IMG/VR virus record: IMGVR_UViG_3300007276_000374
Span: 1-21,290 of that record
DNA: 21,290 bases
Source: a virus
Direction: 5' to 3' (one strand)
Part shown: one piece after another, positions 12,364-20,700 of the stretch
Position numbering within the stretch: the first letter of the stretch is position 1
Layout of the letters: each line of letters starts with the position of its first letter
The notes under the pieces: generated by a model
What the model was told of the DNA's origin: nothing
What the model saw: only the letters and a program-made list of their open reading frames with translations
The model's database searches: none
Made by a program: the position numbers and the translations under genes

Positions 12364-12785
12364 TAAGTCACCGATTCAGCGTCAAACGTCCACGCGCCGC
12401 TTGATTCTAGCGATCCTGAGAATGTGATTGCATCTTGATATGGTGCACCCTCCTCATAAGACGAAAGCCTAAAACTACCAGATATATCTGCTGGATCGGC
12501 ATTTGTTGCCGTGTCAAAAATAGGCCATTCAATAGTTACATCAGTTAAAAGTTTTGAAGCTGACCCTAAAGCAATATCCCTTAAAACAGAATCTTTAGTA
12601 ATCCCGTCAAATGAAATATCGATCTGCTCTTGACCACTTGCAGCGATTAACGTTCTAATCCCAGAATCTTCACCGCTTGTGATGTCAATTGATTCTCCAC
12701 CCCATGATACGCTGACATTACGCAAGCCAGCAATGATCACAGAATTCTTTTTTAATAATAGCTCTCTACCGACTGCACCAGTCAT
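12363..12785 (-). CDS. Major tail tube protein
   Basis: The 140-aa beta-rich protein starts MTGAVGRELLLKKNSVIIAG and continues with VSVSWGGESIDITSGEDSGIRTLI, the opening of the TP901-1 / phage_tail_2 type major tail protein. Its remainder fits the family: ISFDGITKDSVLRDIALG and FSGSLESSGAWTFD. The family forms hexameric rings stacked into the tail tube. Length agrees with the short members (130-170 aa). It sits between the DUF3168 tail terminator and gpG-like genes. The stop shares a base with the next ATG. Confidence 0.85.
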   Translation of the reverse strand: MTGAVGRELLLKKNSVIIAGLRNVSVSWGGESIDITSGEDSGIRTLIAASGQEQIDISFDGITKDSVLRDIALGSASKLLTDVTIEWPIFDTATNADPADISGSFRLSSYEEGAPYQDAITFSGSLESSGAWTFDAESVT

Positions 12786-12786
12786 A

Positions 12787-13185
12787 TTAATTCCTCTCGA
12801 TTAAAACTCTAAAAATTTGCACGCCGTGACGTGTTAAGCCATCAGCATCAATAAAACTATCAGAACCCTCTAACTCTATATTGATTATATCATAGCCAGT
12901 ATATGTTAACGTTGCCCTGTTTAGCGCGTCGTAAATCTCGGCTTGTATTAATTTAGCCTCTCTACGCCCGCGATCCCTAGACCACACATTTATAGTTGCT
13001 CTAACCTCAGTGCCAAGGGTCGTATTTGTCGACCAATCCGAATGATTGTCATCACCTATAGTGACGTAAGGGAAAACCTCAGTCTGTGGGACTGCATCAT
13101 AAACCCCGGAAATTAAAGCCATCAAACCAGCATCAGCAATAAGCTTGTCATAGATTGCCGTTTGAATAGCTACCTCAAAACTCAT
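12787..13185 (-). CDS. Tail terminator/completion protein (DUF3168-like)
   Basis: The 132-aa protein fits the DUF3168 pattern: MSFEVAIQTAIYDKLIADAG, an NxxVPxx-like turn (GVYDAVPQTEVFPYVTIGDD), then TEVRATINVWSRDRGRREAKLIQAEIYDAL and a C-terminal strand GVQIFRVLIER. The family is related to tail terminators that close the tail tube and meet the head connector (gpU-like in lambda). It overlaps the gp10-like gene by 4 nt and is followed after 1 nt by the tube gene. This is the standard order in HK97-like genomes. Confidence 0.85.
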   Translation of the reverse strand: MSFEVAIQTAIYDKLIADAGLMALISGVYDAVPQTEVFPYVTIGDDNHSDWSTNTTLGTEVRATINVWSRDRGRREAKLIQAEIYDALNRATLTYTGYDIINIELEGSDSFIDADGLTRHGVQIFRVLIERN

Positions 13186-13622
13186 TTTTTAGCCTGCTTT
13201 TTAGCTTCACGTTTTAAAAGTGCTTCTAGTTTTTTACCAAACTGCTCTCTATAAATATTCGTTAGATCTGCTCTAATTTTTTCTGCAGCCGGGCCGATAA
13301 AAGGTCTAGCTTTTTGGCCGGTCTTACCCCTTGTTCCGTACTCTATAAACCGCCAGTAGAATCCGTCATTCTTTGCACTCTTACCATGTTCAACAAAAAC
13401 ATGACTAACGGGCTTGTCTGGTGGTGACTTCTTACGCTTTGTTTTTAGCGACTTTTTCAGTATTCCGGTTTTATTTCTTATGTTTTGTTTAGCGCCTTTT
13501 GTTATTTCGGCGGCCACCGCATGATTAGTTGTTCTAGCTAAATTCCGGGCATACTTTGGCGCTATTTCTTCGAATATTTCTTTTATCTCTTTTATTCCGC
13601 TAATATCGAAGCCCTTAGCCAT
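13182..13622 (-). CDS. HK97 gp10-like head-tail joining protein
   Basis: The 146-aa basic protein carries the family's hallmark region GFYWRFIEYGTRGKTGQKAR followed by PFIGPA (around residues 88-113), after a helical, Lys-rich N-terminal half (TGILKKSLKTKRKKSPPDKP). HK97 gp10 and its relatives act at the head-tail junction or in tail completion. The C-terminus is very Lys/Ala-rich (LLKREAKKQAKK). It overlaps the gene upstream by one base and the DUF3168 gene downstream by four, in the conserved gene order gp6 - adaptor - gp10 - terminator. Confidence 0.85.
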   Translation of the reverse strand: MAKGFDISGIKEIKEIFEEIAPKYARNLARTTNHAVAAEITKGAKQNIRNKTGILKKSLKTKRKKSPPDKPVSHVFVEHGKSAKNDGFYWRFIEYGTRGKTGQKARPFIGPAAEKIRADLTNIYREQFGKKLEALLKREAKKQAKK

Positions 13623-13957
13623 TACTGAGCAACCCCACTTTCAGCAATTATTTCAGTGTATAGTTTACGCCCGCCGTTGTTTGGAATATGGCGAATATTA
13701 TATTCTTCGCCCATCCATAATATTCTGTCATCTTCTCGCAAATCGTCTCGGTATCTAACCACAAATAAATTTAAACTAGTCGCGTTTAGCTTGTCGTATC
13801 GCTCAGACTCTTTGCCGCTTAAGTTTCGACTTTTAGCACTTAAGCACGTAGCTATATTTTCCAAGCGTTCTGTTTGCCCACCCATAACATCATCTGCCAA
13901 AACTTCTCGCTTAATGTCTATGCGTTGGTCTAATTCGCCTGGGCGGTAGTTAATCAT
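13622..13957 (-). CDS. Head-tail adaptor (SPP1 gp16-like, Phage_H_T_join)
   Basis: The 111-aa protein starts MINYRPGELDQRIDIKREVL and includes the family's GELxxRIxIxxxxxxxDxxGG pattern, then NLFVVRYRDDLREDDRILWM and GEEYNIRHIPNNGGRKLYTE. The type is a small beta barrel that forms the stopper or adaptor ring under the connector, keeping DNA in the filled head. Length matches the usual 100-115 aa. It overlaps the gp6-like gene by 4 nt. Confidence 0.9.
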   Translation of the reverse strand: MINYRPGELDQRIDIKREVLADDVMGGQTERLENIATCLSAKSRNLSGKESERYDKLNATSLNLFVVRYRDDLREDDRILWMGEEYNIRHIPNNGGRKLYTEIIAESGVAQ

Positions 13958-14523
13958 ACTCGATTCAATACCCGCTCAGAGTCCAAAAGCCCGTTCACGT
14001 AGTCTCTAGGCACTTCAGCAACACTAGAACCAATTACTACGGGGTTTCTGTTGTCAAAGTAGTGAGAAACTTGTAATTTTATCCATTGCTTTATACATTC
14101 AGGCACCGAAACTGCCAAACCATAACCGGCCACAAACTGAATAGTTACCGCGTTTGTTTGGCTATAAGTTGAAGGCCATGTGACCCCATAAGCCCTGGTT
14201 ATTCGTGCGGGGATACTTTTAGAATCAACTGTATATTGACTACTTTCCAACGTTTGCGAATTTCCATCACTATCTAAATAAGTAATACTTGAAACTGTCT
14301 GAAGGGGGGGCATTTCAAAGCAGCTTGGGAAACTATCGTAATAAGCGTCTATTGTCTGTGTGATAATAGCGCGATTCAAATATAATTCGGCTTGATTTCT
14401 AGCTGCAATAATAATGCCTGTTATTTCGTCGTCGTCGTAAGTACTCTCAATCCTACATTGAATTTTGGCCTCTTCTAGAGTTATAGGTTCAACCGATGGC
14501 GCAGTACTTACAACAAAAGTCAC
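13954..14523 (-). CDS. HK97 gp6-like head-tail connector
   Basis: The 189-aa protein starts with the family marker: PSVEPITLEEAKIQCRIE, then YDDDEITGIIIAARNQAELYLNRAI and SITYLDSDGNSQTL. The C-terminal helix (VPECIKQWIKLQVSHYFDNRNP) is also typical. Such proteins form the 12- or 13-fold ring that docks on the portal. It overlaps the adaptor gene by 4 nt and the small unknown gene at 14520 by 4 nt. Length is in the family's long class (about 190 aa). Confidence 0.9.
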   Translation of the reverse strand: MTFVVSTAPSVEPITLEEAKIQCRIESTYDDDEITGIIIAARNQAELYLNRAIITQTIDAYYDSFPSCFEMPPLQTVSSITYLDSDGNSQTLESSQYTVDSKSIPARITRAYGVTWPSTYSQTNAVTIQFVAGYGLAVSVPECIKQWIKLQVSHYFDNRNPVVIGSSVAEVPRDYVNGLLDSERVLNRV

Positions 14524-14729
14524 TTTTTAGAGCCCTTTTTAGATTTGCCGCTTGTTAAAATAGCCTTATTTTCGATATTTAAAGCCGGTTTTTCAGTAAC
14601 TTTTTCAATCCACGTTTTATCTATACAAGACAATAGGTAATCAGATAATTCGACCTCATCACCCGCGTTAAATTGAGTCGTTACCGCTCCACTCTGTGAG
14701 CCTTTGAAGCTTTTTAAAATCTTATACAT
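14520..14729 (-). CDS. Small unknown virion-region protein (69 aa)
   Basis: It starts MYKILKSFKGSQSGAVTTQF, followed by NAGDEVELSDYLLSCIDKTW, and ends in a Lys/Ser-rich tail (TSGKSKKGSKK). Small proteins with this beta-strand opening and FxAGDxVxLxD-like turn are common between capsid and connector genes in HK97-like phages, without known role. It overlaps the connector gene by 4 nt and shares one base with the upstream DUF115-like gene's stop, so it is translated by coupling. Confidence 0.75.
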   Translation of the reverse strand: MYKILKSFKGSQSGAVTTQFNAGDEVELSDYLLSCIDKTWIEKVTEKPALNIENKAILTSGKSKKGSKK

Positions 14730-15469
14730 TATTCAACCTTTGGTATTTTGTGCTGGTCTGCTATCGGTGCCGAATGGTCATAAGCCTTTTCGATAGCTTC
14801 AGCAGTCGGTAAATTTTCGATTGGGGTCATTGTCAATTTGACCTCTCCGCTGTCTAAATGTTCATAGCTGACATCTAGCGTGTCATAACCGTATAACCTT
14901 TCCGCAGCGGTGGAACTTGAGTCCATCAATGATGTATTTTTAGGGAAGTTTAAACTAATCCCCCGCGCGTGTGCCTGGCCTAACCAAAATTCTACACAAG
15001 CCCTACCTTTTTCCGCGTGGTGTACATTTTTATAGGTGAAATCCATACCAAAAACGCTAATCTTTGCAGCGTTTAAATGTACCGCCAACGCTACCGCATA
15101 AGCAGCTGTAGAATTGAAATAGTCATAGCCTAAATTATTTAAAACATCTTCAAGTGGAAATTCTATTAAACTGGGGTAGTCTTCATGATCTCGGCTAGTA
15201 ACTACCGGTGTTTTAGTCGTTTTTAACCACTTAACCATCGCCCCAATATTTGAATCTGGTAGCGCTTCCGCTCTAACTTCTTGGATTCTAACATCGTCCA
15301 TGTGAAAAATTAAATCACTACTAAAGACATCACCCAAAGCATTAATCGACCACACCTCATCGCAAAATTTACTTTTACCGCCCTGCCTTTTAGCTATATC
15401 TAAATACTGGGCTACGCTCGGCCCCAAAGCTAAAATAGTTATATGTTTTCCTGATTTATCACTTAACAT
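14729..15469 (-). CDS. DUF115 / GT-42-like protein inside the head module
   Basis: The 246-aa protein has a Rossmann-like opening ITILALGPSVAQYLDIAK (residues 10-27; GPS at 16-18), then VWSINALGDVFSSDLIFHMD near 39-58. The central motif is NSTAAYAVALAVHLNAAKIS plus VFGMDFTY (119-146), followed by H150-H151. This GxGPS ... S/T-x-x-A ... GxDF pattern is shared by MptE/Maf-type DUF115 proteins (flagellin glycosylation) and GT-42 sialyltransferases. GAGGGG before the ATG is strong. It is not a known part of the HK97 head set, yet it sits between the decoration and connector genes. Possible roles are sugar transfer to a virion protein or a nucleotide-related reaction; neither is shown. Confidence 0.55.
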   Translation of the reverse strand: MLSDKSGKHITILALGPSVAQYLDIAKRQGGKSKFCDEVWSINALGDVFSSDLIFHMDDVRIQEVRAEALPDSNIGAMVKWLKTTKTPVVTSRDHEDYPSLIEFPLEDVLNNLGYDYFNSTAAYAVALAVHLNAAKISVFGMDFTYKNVHHAEKGRACVEFWLGQAHARGISLNFPKNTSLMDSSSTAAERLYGYDTLDVSYEHLDSGEVKLTMTPIENLPTAEAIEKAYDHSAPIADQHKIPKVE

Positions 15470-15540
15470 TTATTATCCCCTCGCCGGAATTGGTGCCGAG
15501 TTTCACGGCTTGAGCGGACGAGCGCCCAACTAATTCTAAA

Positions 15541-15972
15541 TTATGGGTTTGTGGTTGGCGCTAGATCTGGATGACCAAGAACAGCTGCCACCGCTACAAC
15601 GCCAACGGAAGTTACACCAGTCTGCACAGCATCAACGCTTACATAACGTTTATTACCTGTATAACCAACACGTTTGGTGACTTCTTTAGTTGTGCCGGTC
15701 GTTCTAGGCGTTGCAGCCAGCAAACTTGCAAGCGCTTCAGTACCAAGTAAATCGGTATCTGCAACGCTTGTTAGCGCGCCTGTTGCGTCGCCTTCTTTAA
15801 CAATTAAAGTTACCACTGTGCCTGTAGTTGTTACCGCACCGTATGACGCGACAAACTCACAAGACAAAAAACCTTGTCGGTCGATTACAGTGCCCGTTTT
15901 TGTAGCATTTGCGCCGATTGCCAACGGAGAAATAACCGTTTTAGTCCGCACGTTATTATGTAAATCTCTCAT
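15541..15972 (-). CDS. Probable head decoration or capsid accessory protein
   Basis: This 143-aa protein begins MRDLHNNVRTKTVISPLAIG. It is rich in Thr, Val, Ala and Gly in alternating strands (GTVVTLIVKEGDATGALTSV; KRYVSVDAVQTGVTSVGVVA). Proteins with this opening and beta-rich content are found directly after the major capsid gene in many HK97-like phages. They are usually unnamed; a decoration role fits place and composition. GGTGATAATAAA precedes the ATG, a fair binding site. A hairpin lies between capsid gene and this one. There is no signal peptide. Confidence 0.6.
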   Translation of the reverse strand: MRDLHNNVRTKTVISPLAIGANATKTGTVIDRQGFLSCEFVASYGAVTTTGTVVTLIVKEGDATGALTSVADTDLLGTEALASLLAATPRTTGTTKEVTKRVGYTGNKRYVSVDAVQTGVTSVGVVAVAAVLGHPDLAPTTNP

Positions 15973-16014
15973 TTTATTATCACCTTATTTCGGATGTTTG
16001 CCGAATACAATTAA

Positions 16015-16033
16015 AGCCCGTTTTTACGCGGGC
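16015..16033 (-). terminator. Hairpin after the capsid gene (weak terminator or attenuator)
   Basis: On the minus strand GCCCG (16033-16029), an 8-nt loop and CGGGC (16020-16016) form a stem followed by TTTAATTG. The T run is short, so partial termination or mRNA end protection of the abundant capsid message is more likely than a full stop. Confidence 0.4.
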
Positions 16034-16041
16034 GGTTTTGT

Positions 16042-17250
16042 TTAGCTAGTCGCGAACTTCATTAACTTAATCGCTTCATAGTTATGAATTCCGCCACCGT
16101 TGCGACGTCTAAAGTTGAACTTGGTTTTCCCTTTGGCCGTGATATTGTCACGAATCAAAGTGGTACCAGTACGATTCACAACAGTATAGCCGCGTGCAAA
16201 GTTACCATAAGCCAACGAATAACTACCCGCGCCCACATCGGCCATATTGTCGTCGATTTCAACTGGCGAACCTAAAAAGCGACCACCAAAACCGGCTGAA
16301 GCGTCAGGATTCCACAAGTAATAAGCGCCTGAACCGTCTTTAAACTGGCGCATAGTGTTAAGCGTTGCGTCACTAGTTAAAAACACGGCGCCCGGTCTAT
16401 ATTGAGATTTTAGAGCACCTTGTAATTGAACTACTTGGTCACCTGGGTTTGAACTAGCAAAAGCACCAGCCGCACCGGATGCGATATAACCAACAGAGCC
16501 CCAAGTATAGGACGCGTTAGCAATATTTGTATAAGAAGTAATACCGCGCGCTTTACCTACACCATCACCACTCACGTACTCAGAACCAAGGCCTTCAGCA
16601 AAAGCAATAGCGGCTTCTTCGGCTAGATCCGATTCAAGATTCACAGAACTATCTTCTAGGGTTTCATTAAACACCCATGGCTCAACTTCGGCAGTGAATA
16701 CGTCGAGTATAATTTGATCATACTTAGGTTCTGTTGTTTCGCCGCCAGTGCTGCCGTCATCAACTCGACGCATCGCCATACCAGAAGTTTTAACAAGCTT
16801 CTTATATTGATTTGTAGAGATTGTTTTGTTGCTAGCAAGTCTACCAAGTGTTGAAATAGTCCCAACAATACGATCAATTTGTGAGTCCATTTCTGGTAGC
16901 ACTGTATAGCCGCCGTCTGGATCACTGCCAGAATTCATTGCCTTTAATTGCAATTCATTCAAGCCATCAGTCTGCCCTTTGCGAACAAAACGAGAGAATG
17001 ATTTTTTGTGCTCTTGCTGGTCTTCGGTTAGTTCGTTTTCAGCATTTGGGCGGCCAGACTTCTTATCGAAATCAGCCATTTCCTTAGCAAGATTATTCAT
17101 TTCTGTATTGATCAACGAAAGTTTTTCGTCAAGATCAGAAACTGATTTTCCACTCGCTAATTTATCAATTTTCTCGTCATTAGTTTTCTTGTACTGATCC
17201 CAAGCTTCATTTTGCTTGGTGATACCGTCTGCAATATCTTTGATTTCCAT
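16042..17250 (-). CDS. HK97-family major capsid protein
   Basis: The 402-aa protein has the HK97 layout. A charged, coiled-coil N-terminal part (about 1-75, MEIKDIADGITKQNEAWDQY, then DEKLSLINTEMNNLAKEMAD) acts as built-in scaffold (delta domain) and is normally removed by the prohead protease. The body follows with GGYTVLPEMDSQIDRIVGTI, RRVDDGSTGGETTEPKYDQI, EAAIAFAEGLGSEYVSGDG, ASSNPGDQVVQLQGALKSQY and GRFLGSPVEIDDNMADVGAG. Size and order agree with the family. The gene follows the protease gene by 11 nt. I did not assign cross-link residues. Confidence 0.92.
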   Translation of the reverse strand: MEIKDIADGITKQNEAWDQYKKTNDEKIDKLASGKSVSDLDEKLSLINTEMNNLAKEMADFDKKSGRPNAENELTEDQQEHKKSFSRFVRKGQTDGLNELQLKAMNSGSDPDGGYTVLPEMDSQIDRIVGTISTLGRLASNKTISTNQYKKLVKTSGMAMRRVDDGSTGGETTEPKYDQIILDVFTAEVEPWVFNETLEDSSVNLESDLAEEAAIAFAEGLGSEYVSGDGVGKARGITSYTNIANASYTWGSVGYIASGAAGAFASSNPGDQVVQLQGALKSQYRPGAVFLTSDATLNTMRQFKDGSGAYYLWNPDASAGFGGRFLGSPVEIDDNMADVGAGSYSLAYGNFARGYTVVNRTGTTLIRDNITAKGKTKFNFRRRNGGGIHNYEAIKLMKFATS

Positions 17251-17261
17251 AGTTTTTTGCC

Positions 17262-17909
17262 CTAAATGGGTGATTTTAAGTTTTTTATAGCCTCAGATAA
17301 CACGGCCATATCTTTGTCAGCTCTTGAATCACTCAAAGCAAAACCTTTTATTCGACTTATAACAGCTTGGGATTCTCGTTTTGACAGACCTGATTCTCTC
17401 AAATATGCCTCAACGTCCCTTAAGTTCTCTAAATTCTCTATACTTTTTACGTTCTGTACTCGCGCTTCATCGTTAGCAGGAAAAGTCACCAGCGATGTTT
17501 CCCATAAATCGACCTCTGTTAGCGTAGTAATGCCGCTTTTTCTGTCAAACTCTTCGCTCTTCGGAACAAACCCAATAGATAAACCACTAATCGCTTTCAA
17601 CTTCATTAACTCGTAAGCTTCTGCCCCACGTTGAGTTTTCATTGCGATCTGACCGGAAAGTTTTAAACCTATATCATCTTCTTCCATCGAAGTGAAAACA
17701 CCAAGCGGTTCTGCGCTATTATGCTGCCACAACATAGCTGGCATAGTGCCTTTTTCTTTGTGCGACTTTAGCGAACTAGCAAAAGCACCTTTTGAAACAA
17801 TTTCTTGATAGCTGTCAACTACTCCAAACACACTTCCGTAACCTGAAAATGTGCCATCTTCGCCGACTTCTTTTATATTAAATAAAAAGTCTTTTTGCTT
17901 AAGTTTCAT
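17262..17909 (-). CDS. Prohead maturation protease (S78/HK97 type)
   Basis: From the ATG at 17909 the 215-aa protein starts MKLKQKDFLFNIKEVGEDGT, followed by FSGYGSVFGVVDS, a classic U35/S78 opening. The catalytic candidates are His63 in MLWQHNSAEPLGVF, Ser111 in AISGLSIGF, and a Glu in LWETSLVTFPAN. The enzyme cleaves the delta domain of the capsid protein and itself during head maturation. Upstream in-frame ATGs at 17918 and 17939 exist; 17909 fits the family's N-terminus and has AGGAAG upstream. It overlaps the portal gene's end by 11 nt. Confidence 0.88.
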   Translation of the reverse strand: MKLKQKDFLFNIKEVGEDGTFSGYGSVFGVVDSYQEIVSKGAFASSLKSHKEKGTMPAMLWQHNSAEPLGVFTSMEEDDIGLKLSGQIAMKTQRGAEAYELMKLKAISGLSIGFVPKSEEFDRKSGITTLTEVDLWETSLVTFPANDEARVQNVKSIENLENLRDVEAYLRESGLSKRESQAVISRIKGFALSDSRADKDMAVLSEAIKNLKSPI

Positions 17910-19119
17910 CTGTGTCATCTTCCTGTGTCGCTGCTGCACCGACTACATTAGCAGGTATTCTTAATTCGTTTGATAGTTCGCTTTCGTCTGGATTTAAATC
18001 TAACAGCGCTCGACCTTCGTTAGCTGTCATCATTCCGCCGTTTACGTAACCAAGTATAACATCTTTGCGGGTTTCCATCGAACCACGCAGAAGAGCGTCG
18101 TCTATGAACCGAGAGTATAAGCCGCCAGCCCTTTCATCATCCGTTAAAAGGTTAGCGTCAATGCTCTGCTCAATTCGTTTATACCATGGGGATAAAGTGT
18201 GGACAACGTGTGCTAAAAACATCTGCTCGGCGCTGGCGTAGGTCGTATTTTTTGACTCAGCACCAACCATAATTGGATTAACTCGAAAGAATCTGCATAT
18301 CTCCTCGACTTGATAACGGCGGGTCTCTAGGGTCTGAGCGTCCACACTGGTCATTGATGTCTGCGAATACTTGGCATTCCGGTCTAACAACATCACACCA
18401 GAATTACTACTGCCTTCTATATTTGCGCTTATCCATTTTTTTAATGCCTTATACTGATCATCTTTTAAAACTCCATCGACACTATAAATGCCGCTAGTTT
18501 TAACGCCGTTTTGTTGTGTGTGTATTTGTTGGGATTCAATTTCGGACGATAAGAGGATGGATTTTCTGGCAAGCTTTACCGCGTCCAATCCTTGCCAACT
18601 ATTCCACGACGGGCCTTTGATATGCCAAATTGATTCACCTGGGAATATTTTAGAACTGCCATTCTTGCCAGTTACTTTATATTGTAGCGTTAGATGCTCA
18701 TCATCACGAAGAACTTCAACAGAACCCGGTGCAAATGGTATTAATTCCATTATTCCGCGCTTTTCTGATCGATTTATAAATGAGTAATGATTGCCGACTA
18801 GAACCGCGTGCATCGCTATCGTTTCGCGATATTCAAAGGATGTTTGCCATTCGTTAGGCTTTACTGATAAGACTTTATAGAGTGGGTGGTCTGTTGCTGG
18901 CGCTCTGTTGTCGCCGTCCCTTTTCATTATTTTTAATGGTACTTGTGCAATACCCTCACCGATAACACGCACGCACGCCGAAACCGCCGAAACCTCTAGC
19001 GAAGTAACAGCCGATACGCTACCACTAAAAACTGTATTTTCAGCTATTGCTTTTCTAATCTCGTCTAGCGTCTGACCAGATTTTTTACTAGCCGAGTTAA
19101 ACCAGTTCGAAAAAAACAT
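17899..19119 (-). CDS. HK97-family portal protein
   Basis: The 406-aa protein carries family segments in order: VSAVTSLEVSAVSACVRVIG then EGIAQVPLKIMKRD (residues 35-68), HPLYKVLSVKPNEWQTSFEY, HAVLVGNHYSFINRS, HIKGPSWNSWQGLDAVKLAR, GVMLLDRNAKY, RFFRVNPIMVG and the acidic C-terminus TQEDDTDET. The portal is the dodecameric ring through which DNA enters and leaves the head. Its ATG overlaps the terL stop (TAATG), and its end overlaps the protease gene, the standard arrangement. Confidence 0.92.
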   Translation of the reverse strand: MFFSNWFNSASKKSGQTLDEIRKAIAENTVFSGSVSAVTSLEVSAVSACVRVIGEGIAQVPLKIMKRDGDNRAPATDHPLYKVLSVKPNEWQTSFEYRETIAMHAVLVGNHYSFINRSEKRGIMELIPFAPGSVEVLRDDEHLTLQYKVTGKNGSSKIFPGESIWHIKGPSWNSWQGLDAVKLARKSILLSSEIESQQIHTQQNGVKTSGIYSVDGVLKDDQYKALKKWISANIEGSSNSGVMLLDRNAKYSQTSMTSVDAQTLETRRYQVEEICRFFRVNPIMVGAESKNTTYASAEQMFLAHVVHTLSPWYKRIEQSIDANLLTDDERAGGLYSRFIDDALLRGSMETRKDVILGYVNGGMMTANEGRALLDLNPDESELSNELRIPANVVGAAATQEDDTDET

Positions 19120-20588
19120 TAATCATTTAGCCCCATAGATTCATAAAAACTTTCACCGTCTTCAGCCTCTACTAAGTTTAGCATGCCAATAGCCATTGTT
19201 AAAGCAATCATGCCATCTATGCGCCCTATAGCCTTGTGCTTGTCCATTTTTCTATTGCCTGCCGGGTCTTTAGTTATAACCGTATTAGCGGCACACATCG
19301 TAAGAACTGGGTTTAATCCATGGCATATCCTATCATTTAGTAGCTCAGCTTCAAGATTATCAATCGCCGGACTCATATCCTTATAGCCCTGACCAAATTG
19401 AACCAAAGGGAATTCTATACTTTTCCTTTCGCATTCCTTCTTAAAGACATCTATTCGCCACCGATCAAATCCCAGTGAAATTATATCCCTATCTGCAATA
19501 ATCTCCTCTATTTCTGTAACTACATATTCATAGTCTACAGTTTTGCCTGGCGTGGTTCTTATTAATCCGTCGCGCTCCCATACATCATACGGCTGCCTAT
19601 CCTCTTTCGACCGGTCATAAATAGTATCGCCTGGCATCCAAAAATATGACTCTACACCTATGAGGCCATCTTCACCTTTACCAATTAAAACTAATGACGT
19701 TAAATCAGTTCTAGCCGACAAGTCTAGACCGCCATAAATCTCATCGCCTTCAAGTATTCCGCGGTCATCACCATTAGCTTCCCATACCGACTTTGAAACA
19801 AAAGGCGACACCAACGAAACACGTTGATTTAAGTTTAAGTTTCGAAAAGTATTTTCAAAGCTTGGCATTCTCGCTGCTTTCTCTGCCTGTTTTCGCATAT
19901 CCTTTTCGCTACGAAATAAACCTATAGCAGGGTTCGCCGCCTTCCACGCTGCTTCGTCTAAACAATCAGCATCTTTATCCGCTGCGTAAACGTGGCATAT
20001 AGTTTTTTTAGGTTTATTTATTTTAGCGTCATCGATTAAGATGCTGAACATATCACCATCGTTAGCCGCCTGGGTACTGATGTAAATTAGTAGCGGGCTA
20101 TCATAAGCACCCTGCGCCGTAGTAATTGCATCAACAAAGTCAGATTGTGGTCCGCTTATCTGTCCAACTTCATCCAGAATAGCAAGGATAGGGCTTTTAC
20201 CGTGGGCGGTTTTACCTTCTGAACTAATTGCTTGATACTCAACATTCAGTGGTAAGCCAATTAACTTTTTAGAGCTTTCTATTATTGTTATAATGCTTGA
20301 CAGTGTTGGCGACTGTTGGACACATTTTTTTGCAAGATTGAAAACTTCTCCCGCCTGATCTCTCGACATTGCTCCAGAAACTATTCTTGAATTTTGTTTG
20401 GCCTCTGGCCCGACGGTATGAAGAATAACTAAGAATGAAATTGTTGCGGTCTTGGCGTTCTTCCTTGCCATCGAAAGAGCGGCTGTATCAGTTATATTTA
20501 CGTTGTCGTAAATTGACAAAATAAACAAAACCTGAAAGTCAGCAAGCACCACTGCATTTCCAACCTGATCACCCTCGGGGATTACCAT
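19119..20588 (-). CDS. Terminase large subunit (Terminase_1 type); true start probably upstream
   Basis: From the ATG at 20588 it has 489 aa. The Walker A-like motif is ARKNAKT (41-47), Walker B ILAILDE (134-140), and the coupling motif LLIYISTQA (about 166-174). The nuclease carries Asp289 (GGLDLSARTD), Asp375 and Asp458 (GRIDGMIALTMA). It cuts and pumps DNA into the head. However, the frame is open upstream to 20711 and reads RDWRSIPIAELTRGERNCTF then IERYM, the usual N-terminus of this family. That stretch has no ATG, GTG or TTG. An ATT at 20669 has AGGG 6 nt upstream, and another ATT is at 20705. The family needs these residues, so a rare start codon or a shift from terS is possible. Confidence 0.9.
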   Translation of the reverse strand: MVIPEGDQVGNAVVLADFQVLFILSIYDNVNITDTAALSMARKNAKTATISFLVILHTVGPEAKQNSRIVSGAMSRDQAGEVFNLAKKCVQQSPTLSSIITIIESSKKLIGLPLNVEYQAISSEGKTAHGKSPILAILDEVGQISGPQSDFVDAITTAQGAYDSPLLIYISTQAANDGDMFSILIDDAKINKPKKTICHVYAADKDADCLDEAAWKAANPAIGLFRSEKDMRKQAEKAARMPSFENTFRNLNLNQRVSLVSPFVSKSVWEANGDDRGILEGDEIYGGLDLSARTDLTSLVLIGKGEDGLIGVESYFWMPGDTIYDRSKEDRQPYDVWERDGLIRTTPGKTVDYEYVVTEIEEIIADRDIISLGFDRWRIDVFKKECERKSIEFPLVQFGQGYKDMSPAIDNLEAELLNDRICHGLNPVLTMCAANTVITKDPAGNRKMDKHKAIGRIDGMIALTMAIGMLNLVEAEDGESFYESMGLND

Positions 20589-20700
20589 GTAACGTTCAAT
20601 AAATGTGCAATTCCTTTCACCTCTAGTCAGCTCAGCAATCGGAATACTGCGCCAATCCCTTAAGGTAATATTTGGCCCTGAATATATATGCGAATTGATT

